A DNA stretch of 64,000 bases, taken from assembly GCA_030272155.1 (NCBI GenBank), contig CP126200.1, positions 2,976,001 to 3,040,000 on the forward strand. Reading direction: 5' to 3'. A program made the translations under genes and the position numbers. This DNA is from Tetradesmus obliquus (Eukaryota; Chlorophyta; Chlorophyceae; Sphaeropleales; Scenedesmaceae). Shown piece by piece: positions 20,714 to 35,441 of the stretch. The notes beneath the pieces were generated by a model that saw only the letters and a list, made by a program, of their open reading frames with translations, made no database searches and had not been told where the DNA came from. How positions within the stretch are numbered: the first letter of the stretch is position 1; each line of letters starts with the position of its first letter.

Positions 20714-21566
20714 AAGCAGCACCACTTTTGGGGCCCCGGTTTAGGGCGCAAGTTGTCAGTGTGGCACAAGCCTGTAAATTCGTGATATAATTCATGGATG
20801 CAGTTCTTCTGTATGTGCTTAACATACGTGATGCCGCTCAGCGCGACAGCCTTAATACGCACAGCTCTGCCGTGGTGAAGTTCCAGTGCAGGCAGTTTCC
20901 CTGTGGACCTCGCGATATTCGCCTCTTCGCCTGTCTGCTTCCGCCCAATTTACAATCGAAATCGAATGAGTGGTCACGCCGGAGCATTGCCGCAGCAAGC
21001 AGCCTCCGCAATGACAACAGCGGAGCCCGGGATGTCAACACCGGTGAGCTGCTGTTGCTGCCCGGGCGCTCGTTGTGCTGCCATAACAATCAATCATGTG
21101 AGCAGTATATTAATAAGGATTGATCAGCTGCGCGTATATCAGCAGCACCGCGGCCGTGCTCCGCAGTTTGACCATGAAGCAGCAGCTGTCTCCCTGCAGC
21201 CACAGCTTGCTGCACTACAACACCAAGGAACGCCTTGACAGCCAAACTTGCGTGCCCAAATAATCAAAATACACTTCTTCATGCTACAAATGCTTCTGCT
21301 GCTTGCAGGGCATGCTTGAACTGCAGCCAGAAAGCCAACAACCTTGCAGCAGCAGCAGTACGAGCCAGCAGTGCGGCTCTGGCTGCCAGCACCACATGGA
21401 GACCAGGAGGAAAGGCAAAGCAGCCAACAAAGGTATGCTTATACTACAGCATATATTGTGCTTCACAACTAGAATAGCAGCTGCTGTGCATCTCAGCTGT
21501 AGGTGATGGCAGCCACAGCAAGGTGCCAGGGCAGCACTTGTTGCGCGCAACTTGTGTGCACTCTGT

Positions 21567-23497
21567 CTACCTGAAAGGGAATGGTGCATACAGGCCAGCA
21601 TTGTCAATGACTGCCTGGTAGGTGTATGGCAAGCTGTCCACATCAGCCTGGATTGAAGCAGGCTGTACATCATAGAACAACTGCTCCAGCTTATCCTGGC
21701 ACTGCTGCGGGGTCGGCTTGCCCGGCCACAAGCTGCGGCGCCATGCCTGCAGTGCCTGGCTCAGGTATGCATGCACATGCTCGACCACCTTGTGCAGATC
21801 AGGACTGAGGGGACACAGGGCAAACCTGTGGTCTTTCGACCAGATGCCGTGCTCGTCCAGCTTGGCACGCGCGTGTGCGCTGTCGTTGTCACTGGACAAC
21901 AGCCAGATGGGCTCCTCTCCTGGGTTCTGCTGCGTGTACGCCTGCCACAGCTCGTGCAGCCTCTCACGCAGATCCCGGATGCAATCCTCATACTCATCTG
22001 CTGTCATGCCCTTTGCTGGCTCACCCTTTCTGGTCTGCAGGCACAGGGCAGGTTGCAGGCAGCACACCACCAGCAGCAAAACCCGTGGGCAGGCCAAAGG
22101 GGTGTTTCAGCAATGAAGCCCAGCAGAGGTGGAGGCCAGGTTTAAACCACATGCTGCTTGAGAGCCATGCAGCCTACAGCAGCAGCAAGCAGTGCTTTAC
22201 ATGCAGGTGCAAGAACAGCAAGCATGTCAGACTGCTGGCACTGCAAACCGTGTCACGCGGGGACGCTTGCTTCAAGTGTCATGTGTGCAGCAAGAAGGGC
22301 AGCAAGTACGAGAAGCAGCTGTATGCTTTGCTGAACAGCAACGCAGCTGTCACCGCATACGCTGTGGAGGCAGTGGCTATGGGCAGGAAGATACAGCTGC
22401 AGATACCTAACAGCAAGCAGGGGCTGTGGCTGAACAGGCACAGATGGGATGCAGTGCTGCTGCAGCCGGATAGCTTGCTGATTGAGGTGCAAGGAGAGCA
22501 GCACATAGACAAGGAGGACGGCAAGCGCAACAACAGGGGTGACACACTAGCAGACAGGCAGGCCAAGGACCAGGCATTGGCAGATGCAGCGCTGGCCGAC
22601 GGTTTCAGTGTGCTGTGGCTGCACCCAGGTGCTGCAGATGATGTGCGGGGCCGCGCCAGGCGCTGGGCAGCAGCTGTGCAGGTGGCGCTGGAGCATGTTG
22701 CTGCCAAGCAGCGCCCCAAGCTGTTCAAGGCCTGAACTCACCCGGTAATCACAGCCGTCTCTGTCTGCTGCCATGCCGCTTGTGCCAGTGAAGAATTTGA
22801 TCCACACAGGACCCAGCAGGTAGTTGACGCCAATGATGTACTTCAGCTTTGCCGCGCTGTTGTTGTAGCGGGGCACAGGTGTGCGCCAGTGCCAGTCCTC
22901 TTCACCAGCACTGAACCAGCCCATGTAGGATTCCTTGCTCAAGCAGATCACCTTCTCATCCACCCACACCACAGCAGCCTTGTCAGCTTGCAGCCGCGCC
23001 TTATTTTCTGCGCTGACGTCGATTCTGCTCTGCCTGTGCTGGTCATCCAGGTAGGCCCTGTCGCGCACAACCCCATACTTAAAGCGGGGGTCAAACTCCT
23101 TGAGGTTGTTGGTCAGGGTCTCCGGAGTGATGCCGGCGCCCGTCACGATGTTGTGCACCACCGCGCTCTCAGCAATCAGCTGCTCCGCTGAGGTGTACGG
23201 ACCCTGCCTGCCGGCCAACCACCAGTTGCGGGCCTCGACATAGCAAGCAGTTACCTGCCGCTCTGTCAAAACCTTGTGGCGCCCGCTGCTGTGGGCGCAA
23301 CCCTCAACCACGCCGTCGTCACCCAGGCGTGGGCCCCATATTTCAACGTATTCACCGGGGTTGCTGGGCAGGTCGTAGTGTGCAGCTTGCAGGCGCTTGC
23401 GGAACTCTGCTGTGGCGTCAACTAGATTACCAGAACTTGCCCTCCAGGCAAGGCCAGCAGTGTATTGGTAGACTGGTGGATAGGTCATATGCTGCAT
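21567..23497 (-). CDS. DDE transposase, copy 2
   Basis: Exons 23497-22742 and 22034-21567; translation identical to copy 1. Confidence 0.8.
22041..22735 (+). CDS. Nuclease-like protein, copy 2
   Basis: Main exon; translation identical to copy 1. Confidence 0.6.
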
Positions 23498-23680
23498 GTA
23501 TCACGCCGAACCCTAGTTAGTACTGAACCTTGGACATGTGGCGTGTTGGTGCTCATTGTGCATGGACGGGGGCAGCACTCTGAGGCGGGCACAGTAGCGC
23601 AGCCCTGAGTTGATTGGCTACATCACATTTAAAATGCAATGCTGCGCTGCGATGCTACAGCATTAAATTGTATTTTGCCT

Positions 23681-24395
23681 CACTGGGTCTAGTAAAGAAT
23701 CTCGCGCCATATATGCAGGGATGTAGCCAAGATCCCTATGCATCTATTGGCGTGCTCAATTGATGCGCTGCATGCGTGTGTGCTCTGGAAAACGAGTTTA
23801 CGTATGTCCCTCCTCGCAGTTAAAAACGGCGGGGATAGGCAGGTTTTGCTGCGGCTGCGCTGCTTCGAGTGACACATAAAAATATGGAATGTGTTTGCAT
23901 GCAGCAGCAGGGCTGGCTGTGTGTTGTGTGTGGCGATCCAGGGCTGTGATGCGCTTGCCATGCCAAAGTGAACTCGTGATGCTTGCCCTGCTTGATTGAG
24001 CTGAGTGCCGAAAACATGTTTTCTGAGTATCGAGATTTTGGTTGTGTTGCTGTTGTGAGGCGTGCTGCAGCAGCAGCCCAGCTTGTTCACCTGATGCCTG
24101 CAAATAGCTCCTGTGGCCTTGCTGTGCTGCTGCGTGCTGATGAGAGCCCTGTGCCACGGGGGGGTTTCGATGCTATTGTGTGGTGCAAGTGTGGGTGTAA
24201 AACAGGCGTCACTGAGGGGTGTCACCAGCAGCAGCAGCAGGCAGCAGGTTGGCAGTGTCTGCATTGGCCCTGTTCAAGGCTTCATTGTGTGCTCAAGGTA
24301 ACCACGATTATACATACGAAGCTGCGTTGGATAGTATTGCGGCCGTGCGCAACAGGCTGCATGTGAACGTGTGAGATTCTTTTCTCGACCCAGTG
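23681..24395. mobile_element. Segment A, copy 3
   Basis: Identical in structure to copy 1. Confidence 0.7.
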
Positions 24396-25248
24396 AAGCA
24401 GCACCACTTTTGGGGCCCCGGTTTAGGGCGCAAGTTGTCAGTGTGGCACAAGCCTGTAAATTCGTGATATAATTCATGGATGCAGTTCTTCTGTATGTGC
24501 TTAACATACGTGATGCCGCTCAGCGCGACAGCCTTAATACGCACAGCTCTGCCGTGGTGAAGTTCCAGTGCAGGCAGTTTCCCTGTGGACCTCGCGATAT
24601 TCGCCTCTTCGCCTGTCTGCTTCCGCCCAATTTACAATCGAAATCGAATGAGTGGTCACGCCGGAGCATTGCCGCAGCAAGCAGCCTCCGCAATGACAAC
24701 AGCGGAGCCCGGGATGTCAACACCGGTGAGCTGCTGTTGCTGCCCGGGCGCTCGTTGTGCTGCCATAACAATCAATCATGTGAGCAGTATATTAATAAGG
24801 ATTGATCAGCTGCGCGTATATCAGCAGCACCGCGGCCGTGCTCCGCAGTTTGACCATGAAGCAGCAGCTGTCTCCCTGCAGCCACAGCTTGCTGCACTAC
24901 AACACCAAGGAACGCCTTGACAGCCAAACTTGCGTGCCCAAATAATCAAAATACACTTCTTCATGCTACAAATGCTTCTGCTGCTTGCAGGGCATGCTTG
25001 AACTGCAGCCAGAAAGCCAACAACCTTGCAGCAGCAGCAGTACGAGCCAGCAGTGCGGCTCTGGCTGCCAGCACCACATGGAGACCAGGAGGAAAGGCAA
25101 AGCAGCCAACAAAGGTATGCTTATACTACAGCATATATTGTGCTTCACAACTAGAATAGCAGCTGCTGTGCATCTCAGCTGTAGGTGATGGCAGCCACAG
25201 CAAGGTGCCAGGGCAGCACTTGTTGCGCGCAACTTGTGTGCACTCTGT

Positions 25249-27179
25249 CTACCTGAAAGGGAATGGTGCATACAGGCCAGCATTGTCAATGACTGCCTGG
25301 TAGGTGTATGGCAAGCTGTCCACATCAGCCTGGATTGAAGCAGGCTGTACATCATAGAACAACTGCTCCAGCTTATCCTGGCACTGCTGCGGGGTCGGCT
25401 TGCCCGGCCACAAGCTGCGGCGCCATGCCTGCAGTGCCTGGCTCAGGTATGCATGCACATGCTCGACCACCTTGTGCAGATCAGGACTGAGGGGACACAG
25501 GGCAAACCTGTGGTCTTTCGACCAGATGCCGTGCTCGTCCAGCTTGGCACGCGCGTGTGCGCTGTCGTTGTCACTGGACAACAGCCAGATGGGCTCCTCT
25601 CCTGGGTTCTGCTGCGTGTACGCCTGCCACAGCTCGTGCAGCCTCTCACGCAGATCCCGGATGCAATCCTCATACTCATCTGCTGTCATGCCCTTTGCTG
25701 GCTCACCCTTTCTGGTCTGCAGGCACAGGGCAGGTTGCAGGCAGCACACCACCAGCAGCAAAACCCGTGGGCAGGCCAAAGGGGTGTTTCAGCAATGAAG
25801 CCCAGCAGAGGTGGAGGCCAGGTTTAAACCACATGCTGCTTGAGAGCCATGCAGCCTACAGCAGCAGCAAGCAGTGCTTTACATGCAGGTGCAAGAACAG
25901 CAAGCATGTCAGACTGCTGGCACTGCAAACCGTGTCACGCGGGGACGCTTGCTTCAAGTGTCATGTGTGCAGCAAGAAGGGCAGCAAGTACGAGAAGCAG
26001 CTGTATGCTTTGCTGAACAGCAACGCAGCTGTCACCGCATACGCTGTGGAGGCAGTGGCTATGGGCAGGAAGATACAGCTGCAGATACCTAACAGCAAGC
26101 AGGGGCTGTGGCTGAACAGGCACAGATGGGATGCAGTGCTGCTGCAGCCGGATAGCTTGCTGATTGAGGTGCAAGGAGAGCAGCACATAGACAAGGAGGA
26201 CGGCAAGCGCAACAACAGGGGTGACACACTAGCAGACAGGCAGGCCAAGGACCAGGCATTGGCAGATGCAGCGCTGGCCGACGGTTTCAGTGTGCTGTGG
26301 CTGCACCCAGGTGCTGCAGATGATGTGCGGGGCCGCGCCAGGCGCTGGGCAGCAGCTGTGCAGGTGGCGCTGGAGCATGTTGCTGCCAAGCAGCGCCCCA
26401 AGCTGTTCAAGGCCTGAACTCACCCGGTAATCACAGCCGTCTCTGTCTGCTGCCATGCCGCTTGTGCCAGTGAAGAATTTGATCCACACAGGACCCAGCA
26501 GGTAGTTGACGCCAATGATGTACTTCAGCTTTGCCGCGCTGTTGTTGTAGCGGGGCACAGGTGTGCGCCAGTGCCAGTCCTCTTCACCAGCACTGAACCA
26601 GCCCATGTAGGATTCCTTGCTCAAGCAGATCACCTTCTCATCCACCCACACCACAGCAGCCTTGTCAGCTTGCAGCCGCGCCTTATTTTCTGCGCTGACG
26701 TCGATTCTGCTCTGCCTGTGCTGGTCATCCAGGTAGGCCCTGTCGCGCACAACCCCATACTTAAAGCGGGGGTCAAACTCCTTGAGGTTGTTGGTCAGGG
26801 TCTCCGGAGTGATGCCGGCGCCCGTCACGATGTTGTGCACCACCGCGCTCTCAGCAATCAGCTGCTCCGCTGAGGTGTACGGACCCTGCCTGCCGGCCAA
26901 CCACCAGTTGCGGGCCTCGACATAGCAAGCAGTTACCTGCCGCTCTGTCAAAACCTTGTGGCGCCCGCTGCTGTGGGCGCAACCCTCAACCACGCCGTCG
27001 TCACCCAGGCGTGGGCCCCATATTTCAACGTATTCACCGGGGTTGCTGGGCAGGTCGTAGTGTGCAGCTTGCAGGCGCTTGCGGAACTCTGCTGTGGCGT
27101 CAACTAGATTACCAGAACTTGCCCTCCAGGCAAGGCCAGCAGTGTATTGGTAGACTGGTGGATAGGTCATATGCTGCAT
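25249..27179 (-). CDS. DDE transposase, copy 3
   Basis: Exons 27179-26424 and 25716-25249; translation identical to copy 1. Confidence 0.8.
25723..26417 (+). CDS. Nuclease-like protein, copy 3
   Basis: Main exon; translation identical to copy 1. Confidence 0.6.
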
Positions 27180-27362
27180 GTATCACGCCGAACCCTAGTT
27201 AGTACTGAACCTTGGACATGTGGCGTGTTGGTGCTCATTGTGCATGGACGGGGGCAGCACTCTGAGGCGGGCACAGTAGCGCAGCCCTGAGTTGATTGGC
27301 TACATCACATTTAAAATGCAATGCTGCGCTGCGATGCTACAGCATTAAATTGTATTTTGCCT

Positions 27363-28077
27363 CACTGGGTCTAGTAAAGAATCTCGCGCCATATATGCAG
27401 GGATGTAGCCAAGATCCCTATGCATCTATTGGCGTGCTCAATTGATGCGCTGCATGCGTGTGTGCTCTGGAAAACGAGTTTACGTATGTCCCTCCTCGCA
27501 GTTAAAAACGGCGGGGATAGGCAGGTTTTGCTGCGGCTGCGCTGCTTCGAGTGACACATAAAAATATGGAATGTGTTTGCATGCAGCAGCAGGGCTGGCT
27601 GTGTGTTGTGTGTGGCGATCCAGGGCTGTGATGCGCTTGCCATGCCAAAGTGAACTCGTGATGCTTGCCCTGCTTGATTGAGCTGAGTGCCGAAAACATG
27701 TTTTCTGAGTATCGAGATTTTGGTTGTGTTGCTGTTGTGAGGCGTGCTGCAGCAGCAGCCCAGCTTGTTCACCTGATGCCTGCAAATAGCTCCTGTGGCC
27801 TTGCTGTGCTGCTGCGTGCTGATGAGAGCCCTGTGCCACGGGGGGGTTTCGATGCTATTGTGTGGTGCAAGTGTGGGTGTAAAACAGGCGTCACTGAGGG
27901 GTGTCACCAGCAGCAGCAGCAGGCAGCAGGTTGGCAGTGTCTGCATTGGCCCTGTTCAAGGCTTCATTGTGTGCTCAAGGTAACCACGATTATACATACG
28001 AAGCTGCGTTGGATAGTATTGCGGCCGTGCGCAACAGGCTGCATGTGAACGTGTGAGATTCTTTTCTCGACCCAGTG
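27363..28077. mobile_element. Segment A, copy 4
   Basis: Identical in structure to copy 1. Confidence 0.7.
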
Positions 28078-28930
28078 AAGCAGCACCACTTTTGGGGCCC
28101 CGGTTTAGGGCGCAAGTTGTCAGTGTGGCACAAGCCTGTAAATTCGTGATATAATTCATGGATGCAGTTCTTCTGTATGTGCTTAACATACGTGATGCCG
28201 CTCAGCGCGACAGCCTTAATACGCACAGCTCTGCCGTGGTGAAGTTCCAGTGCAGGCAGTTTCCCTGTGGACCTCGCGATATTCGCCTCTTCGCCTGTCT
28301 GCTTCCGCCCAATTTACAATCGAAATCGAATGAGTGGTCACGCCGGAGCATTGCCGCAGCAAGCAGCCTCCGCAATGACAACAGCGGAGCCCGGGATGTC
28401 AACACCGGTGAGCTGCTGTTGCTGCCCGGGCGCTCGTTGTGCTGCCATAACAATCAATCATGTGAGCAGTATATTAATAAGGATTGATCAGCTGCGCGTA
28501 TATCAGCAGCACCGCGGCCGTGCTCCGCAGTTTGACCATGAAGCAGCAGCTGTCTCCCTGCAGCCACAGCTTGCTGCACTACAACACCAAGGAACGCCTT
28601 GACAGCCAAACTTGCGTGCCCAAATAATCAAAATACACTTCTTCATGCTACAAATGCTTCTGCTGCTTGCAGGGCATGCTTGAACTGCAGCCAGAAAGCC
28701 AACAACCTTGCAGCAGCAGCAGTACGAGCCAGCAGTGCGGCTCTGGCTGCCAGCACCACATGGAGACCAGGAGGAAAGGCAAAGCAGCCAACAAAGGTAT
28801 GCTTATACTACAGCATATATTGTGCTTCACAACTAGAATAGCAGCTGCTGTGCATCTCAGCTGTAGGTGATGGCAGCCACAGCAAGGTGCCAGGGCAGCA
28901 CTTGTTGCGCGCAACTTGTGTGCACTCTGT

Positions 28931-30861
28931 CTACCTGAAAGGGAATGGTGCATACAGGCCAGCATTGTCAATGACTGCCTGGTAGGTGTATGGCAAGCTG
29001 TCCACATCAGCCTGGATTGAAGCAGGCTGTACATCATAGAACAACTGCTCCAGCTTATCCTGGCACTGCTGCGGGGTCGGCTTGCCCGGCCACAAGCTGC
29101 GGCGCCATGCCTGCAGTGCCTGGCTCAGGTATGCATGCACATGCTCGACCACCTTGTGCAGATCAGGACTGAGGGGACACAGGGCAAACCTGTGGTCTTT
29201 CGACCAGATGCCGTGCTCGTCCAGCTTGGCACGCGCGTGTGCGCTGTCGTTGTCACTGGACAACAGCCAGATGGGCTCCTCTCCTGGGTTCTGCTGCGTG
29301 TACGCCTGCCACAGCTCGTGCAGCCTCTCACGCAGATCCCGGATGCAATCCTCATACTCATCTGCTGTCATGCCCTTTGCTGGCTCACCCTTTCTGGTCT
29401 GCAGGCACAGGGCAGGTTGCAGGCAGCACACCACCAGCAGCAAAACCCGTGGGCAGGCCAAAGGGGTGTTTCAGCAATGAAGCCCAGCAGAGGTGGAGGC
29501 CAGGTTTAAACCACATGCTGCTTGAGAGCCATGCAGCCTACAGCAGCAGCAAGCAGTGCTTTACATGCAGGTGCAAGAACAGCAAGCATGTCAGACTGCT
29601 GGCACTGCAAACCGTGTCACGCGGGGACGCTTGCTTCAAGTGTCATGTGTGCAGCAAGAAGGGCAGCAAGTACGAGAAGCAGCTGTATGCTTTGCTGAAC
29701 AGCAACGCAGCTGTCACCGCATACGCTGTGGAGGCAGTGGCTATGGGCAGGAAGATACAGCTGCAGATACCTAACAGCAAGCAGGGGCTGTGGCTGAACA
29801 GGCACAGATGGGATGCAGTGCTGCTGCAGCCGGATAGCTTGCTGATTGAGGTGCAAGGAGAGCAGCACATAGACAAGGAGGACGGCAAGCGCAACAACAG
29901 GGGTGACACACTAGCAGACAGGCAGGCCAAGGACCAGGCATTGGCAGATGCAGCGCTGGCCGACGGTTTCAGTGTGCTGTGGCTGCACCCAGGTGCTGCA
30001 GATGATGTGCGGGGCCGCGCCAGGCGCTGGGCAGCAGCTGTGCAGGTGGCGCTGGAGCATGTTGCTGCCAAGCAGCGCCCCAAGCTGTTCAAGGCCTGAA
30101 CTCACCCGGTAATCACAGCCGTCTCTGTCTGCTGCCATGCCGCTTGTGCCAGTGAAGAATTTGATCCACACAGGACCCAGCAGGTAGTTGACGCCAATGA
30201 TGTACTTCAGCTTTGCCGCGCTGTTGTTGTAGCGGGGCACAGGTGTGCGCCAGTGCCAGTCCTCTTCACCAGCACTGAACCAGCCCATGTAGGATTCCTT
30301 GCTCAAGCAGATCACCTTCTCATCCACCCACACCACAGCAGCCTTGTCAGCTTGCAGCCGCGCCTTATTTTCTGCGCTGACGTCGATTCTGCTCTGCCTG
30401 TGCTGGTCATCCAGGTAGGCCCTGTCGCGCACAACCCCATACTTAAAGCGGGGGTCAAACTCCTTGAGGTTGTTGGTCAGGGTCTCCGGAGTGATGCCGG
30501 CGCCCGTCACGATGTTGTGCACCACCGCGCTCTCAGCAATCAGCTGCTCCGCTGAGGTGTACGGACCCTGCCTGCCGGCCAACCACCAGTTGCGGGCCTC
30601 GACATAGCAAGCAGTTACCTGCCGCTCTGTCAAAACCTTGTGGCGCCCGCTGCTGTGGGCGCAACCCTCAACCACGCCGTCGTCACCCAGGCGTGGGCCC
30701 CATATTTCAACGTATTCACCGGGGTTGCTGGGCAGGTCGTAGTGTGCAGCTTGCAGGCGCTTGCGGAACTCTGCTGTGGCGTCAACTAGATTACCAGAAC
30801 TTGCCCTCCAGGCAAGGCCAGCAGTGTATTGGTAGACTGGTGGATAGGTCATATGCTGCAT
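28931..30861 (-). CDS. DDE transposase, copy 4
   Basis: Exons 30861-30106 and 29398-28931; translation identical to copy 1. Confidence 0.8.
29405..30099 (+). CDS. Nuclease-like protein, copy 4
   Basis: Main exon; translation identical to copy 1. Confidence 0.6.
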
Positions 30862-31044
30862 GTATCACGCCGAACCCTAGTTAGTACTGAACCTTGGACA
30901 TGTGGCGTGTTGGTGCTCATTGTGCATGGACGGGGGCAGCACTCTGAGGCGGGCACAGTAGCGCAGCCCTGAGTTGATTGGCTACATCACATTTAAAATG
31001 CAATGCTGCGCTGCGATGCTACAGCATTAAATTGTATTTTGCCT

Positions 31045-31759
31045 CACTGGGTCTAGTAAAGAATCTCGCGCCATATATGCAGGGATGTAGCCAAGATCCC
31101 TATGCATCTATTGGCGTGCTCAATTGATGCGCTGCATGCGTGTGTGCTCTGGAAAACGAGTTTACGTATGTCCCTCCTCGCAGTTAAAAACGGCGGGGAT
31201 AGGCAGGTTTTGCTGCGGCTGCGCTGCTTCGAGTGACACATAAAAATATGGAATGTGTTTGCATGCAGCAGCAGGGCTGGCTGTGTGTTGTGTGTGGCGA
31301 TCCAGGGCTGTGATGCGCTTGCCATGCCAAAGTGAACTCGTGATGCTTGCCCTGCTTGATTGAGCTGAGTGCCGAAAACATGTTTTCTGAGTATCGAGAT
31401 TTTGGTTGTGTTGCTGTTGTGAGGCGTGCTGCAGCAGCAGCCCAGCTTGTTCACCTGATGCCTGCAAATAGCTCCTGTGGCCTTGCTGTGCTGCTGCGTG
31501 CTGATGAGAGCCCTGTGCCACGGGGGGGTTTCGATGCTATTGTGTGGTGCAAGTGTGGGTGTAAAACAGGCGTCACTGAGGGGTGTCACCAGCAGCAGCA
31601 GCAGGCAGCAGGTTGGCAGTGTCTGCATTGGCCCTGTTCAAGGCTTCATTGTGTGCTCAAGGTAACCACGATTATACATACGAAGCTGCGTTGGATAGTA
31701 TTGCGGCCGTGCGCAACAGGCTGCATGTGAACGTGTGAGATTCTTTTCTCGACCCAGTG
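31045..31759. mobile_element. Segment A, copy 5
   Basis: Identical in structure to copy 1. Confidence 0.7.
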
Positions 31760-32612
31760 AAGCAGCACCACTTTTGGGGCCCCGGTTTAGGGCGCAAGTT
31801 GTCAGTGTGGCACAAGCCTGTAAATTCGTGATATAATTCATGGATGCAGTTCTTCTGTATGTGCTTAACATACGTGATGCCGCTCAGCGCGACAGCCTTA
31901 ATACGCACAGCTCTGCCGTGGTGAAGTTCCAGTGCAGGCAGTTTCCCTGTGGACCTCGCGATATTCGCCTCTTCGCCTGTCTGCTTCCGCCCAATTTACA
32001 ATCGAAATCGAATGAGTGGTCACGCCGGAGCATTGCCGCAGCAAGCAGCCTCCGCAATGACAACAGCGGAGCCCGGGATGTCAACACCGGTGAGCTGCTG
32101 TTGCTGCCCGGGCGCTCGTTGTGCTGCCATAACAATCAATCATGTGAGCAGTATATTAATAAGGATTGATCAGCTGCGCGTATATCAGCAGCACCGCGGC
32201 CGTGCTCCGCAGTTTGACCATGAAGCAGCAGCTGTCTCCCTGCAGCCACAGCTTGCTGCACTACAACACCAAGGAACGCCTTGACAGCCAAACTTGCGTG
32301 CCCAAATAATCAAAATACACTTCTTCATGCTACAAATGCTTCTGCTGCTTGCAGGGCATGCTTGAACTGCAGCCAGAAAGCCAACAACCTTGCAGCAGCA
32401 GCAGTACGAGCCAGCAGTGCGGCTCTGGCTGCCAGCACCACATGGAGACCAGGAGGAAAGGCAAAGCAGCCAACAAAGGTATGCTTATACTACAGCATAT
32501 ATTGTGCTTCACAACTAGAATAGCAGCTGCTGTGCATCTCAGCTGTAGGTGATGGCAGCCACAGCAAGGTGCCAGGGCAGCACTTGTTGCGCGCAACTTG
32601 TGTGCACTCTGT

Positions 32613-34543
32613 CTACCTGAAAGGGAATGGTGCATACAGGCCAGCATTGTCAATGACTGCCTGGTAGGTGTATGGCAAGCTGTCCACATCAGCCTGGATT
32701 GAAGCAGGCTGTACATCATAGAACAACTGCTCCAGCTTATCCTGGCACTGCTGCGGGGTCGGCTTGCCCGGCCACAAGCTGCGGCGCCATGCCTGCAGTG
32801 CCTGGCTCAGGTATGCATGCACATGCTCGACCACCTTGTGCAGATCAGGACTGAGGGGACACAGGGCAAACCTGTGGTCTTTCGACCAGATGCCGTGCTC
32901 GTCCAGCTTGGCACGCGCGTGTGCGCTGTCGTTGTCACTGGACAACAGCCAGATGGGCTCCTCTCCTGGGTTCTGCTGCGTGTACGCCTGCCACAGCTCG
33001 TGCAGCCTCTCACGCAGATCCCGGATGCAATCCTCATACTCATCTGCTGTCATGCCCTTTGCTGGCTCACCCTTTCTGGTCTGCAGGCACAGGGCAGGTT
33101 GCAGGCAGCACACCACCAGCAGCAAAACCCGTGGGCAGGCCAAAGGGGTGTTTCAGCAATGAAGCCCAGCAGAGGTGGAGGCCAGGTTTAAACCACATGC
33201 TGCTTGAGAGCCATGCAGCCTACAGCAGCAGCAAGCAGTGCTTTACATGCAGGTGCAAGAACAGCAAGCATGTCAGACTGCTGGCACTGCAAACCGTGTC
33301 ACGCGGGGACGCTTGCTTCAAGTGTCATGTGTGCAGCAAGAAGGGCAGCAAGTACGAGAAGCAGCTGTATGCTTTGCTGAACAGCAACGCAGCTGTCACC
33401 GCATACGCTGTGGAGGCAGTGGCTATGGGCAGGAAGATACAGCTGCAGATACCTAACAGCAAGCAGGGGCTGTGGCTGAACAGGCACAGATGGGATGCAG
33501 TGCTGCTGCAGCCGGATAGCTTGCTGATTGAGGTGCAAGGAGAGCAGCACATAGACAAGGAGGACGGCAAGCGCAACAACAGGGGTGACACACTAGCAGA
33601 CAGGCAGGCCAAGGACCAGGCATTGGCAGATGCAGCGCTGGCCGACGGTTTCAGTGTGCTGTGGCTGCACCCAGGTGCTGCAGATGATGTGCGGGGCCGC
33701 GCCAGGCGCTGGGCAGCAGCTGTGCAGGTGGCGCTGGAGCATGTTGCTGCCAAGCAGCGCCCCAAGCTGTTCAAGGCCTGAACTCACCCGGTAATCACAG
33801 CCGTCTCTGTCTGCTGCCATGCCGCTTGTGCCAGTGAAGAATTTGATCCACACAGGACCCAGCAGGTAGTTGACGCCAATGATGTACTTCAGCTTTGCCG
33901 CGCTGTTGTTGTAGCGGGGCACAGGTGTGCGCCAGTGCCAGTCCTCTTCACCAGCACTGAACCAGCCCATGTAGGATTCCTTGCTCAAGCAGATCACCTT
34001 CTCATCCACCCACACCACAGCAGCCTTGTCAGCTTGCAGCCGCGCCTTATTTTCTGCGCTGACGTCGATTCTGCTCTGCCTGTGCTGGTCATCCAGGTAG
34101 GCCCTGTCGCGCACAACCCCATACTTAAAGCGGGGGTCAAACTCCTTGAGGTTGTTGGTCAGGGTCTCCGGAGTGATGCCGGCGCCCGTCACGATGTTGT
34201 GCACCACCGCGCTCTCAGCAATCAGCTGCTCCGCTGAGGTGTACGGACCCTGCCTGCCGGCCAACCACCAGTTGCGGGCCTCGACATAGCAAGCAGTTAC
34301 CTGCCGCTCTGTCAAAACCTTGTGGCGCCCGCTGCTGTGGGCGCAACCCTCAACCACGCCGTCGTCACCCAGGCGTGGGCCCCATATTTCAACGTATTCA
34401 CCGGGGTTGCTGGGCAGGTCGTAGTGTGCAGCTTGCAGGCGCTTGCGGAACTCTGCTGTGGCGTCAACTAGATTACCAGAACTTGCCCTCCAGGCAAGGC
34501 CAGCAGTGTATTGGTAGACTGGTGGATAGGTCATATGCTGCAT
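32613..34543 (-). CDS. DDE transposase, copy 5
   Basis: Exons 34543-33788 and 33080-32613; translation identical to copy 1. Confidence 0.8.
33087..33781 (+). CDS. Nuclease-like protein, copy 5
   Basis: Main exon; translation identical to copy 1. Confidence 0.6.
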
Positions 34544-34726
34544 GTATCACGCCGAACCCTAGTTAGTACTGAACCTTGGACATGTGGCGTGTTGGTGCTC
34601 ATTGTGCATGGACGGGGGCAGCACTCTGAGGCGGGCACAGTAGCGCAGCCCTGAGTTGATTGGCTACATCACATTTAAAATGCAATGCTGCGCTGCGATG
34701 CTACAGCATTAAATTGTATTTTGCCT

Positions 34727-35441
34727 CACTGGGTCTAGTAAAGAATCTCGCGCCATATATGCAGGGATGTAGCCAAGATCCCTATGCATCTATTGGCGTG
34801 CTCAATTGATGCGCTGCATGCGTGTGTGCTCTGGAAAACGAGTTTACGTATGTCCCTCCTCGCAGTTAAAAACGGCGGGGATAGGCAGGTTTTGCTGCGG
34901 CTGCGCTGCTTCGAGTGACACATAAAAATATGGAATGTGTTTGCATGCAGCAGCAGGGCTGGCTGTGTGTTGTGTGTGGCGATCCAGGGCTGTGATGCGC
35001 TTGCCATGCCAAAGTGAACTCGTGATGCTTGCCCTGCTTGATTGAGCTGAGTGCCGAAAACATGTTTTCTGAGTATCGAGATTTTGGTTGTGTTGCTGTT
35101 GTGAGGCGTGCTGCAGCAGCAGCCCAGCTTGTTCACCTGATGCCTGCAAATAGCTCCTGTGGCCTTGCTGTGCTGCTGCGTGCTGATGAGAGCCCTGTGC
35201 CACGGGGGGGTTTCGATGCTATTGTGTGGTGCAAGTGTGGGTGTAAAACAGGCGTCACTGAGGGGTGTCACCAGCAGCAGCAGCAGGCAGCAGGTTGGCA
35301 GTGTCTGCATTGGCCCTGTTCAAGGCTTCATTGTGTGCTCAAGGTAACCACGATTATACATACGAAGCTGCGTTGGATAGTATTGCGGCCGTGCGCAACA
35401 GGCTGCATGTGAACGTGTGAGATTCTTTTCTCGACCCAGTG
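34727..35441. mobile_element. Segment A, copy 6
   Basis: Identical in structure to copy 1. Confidence 0.7.
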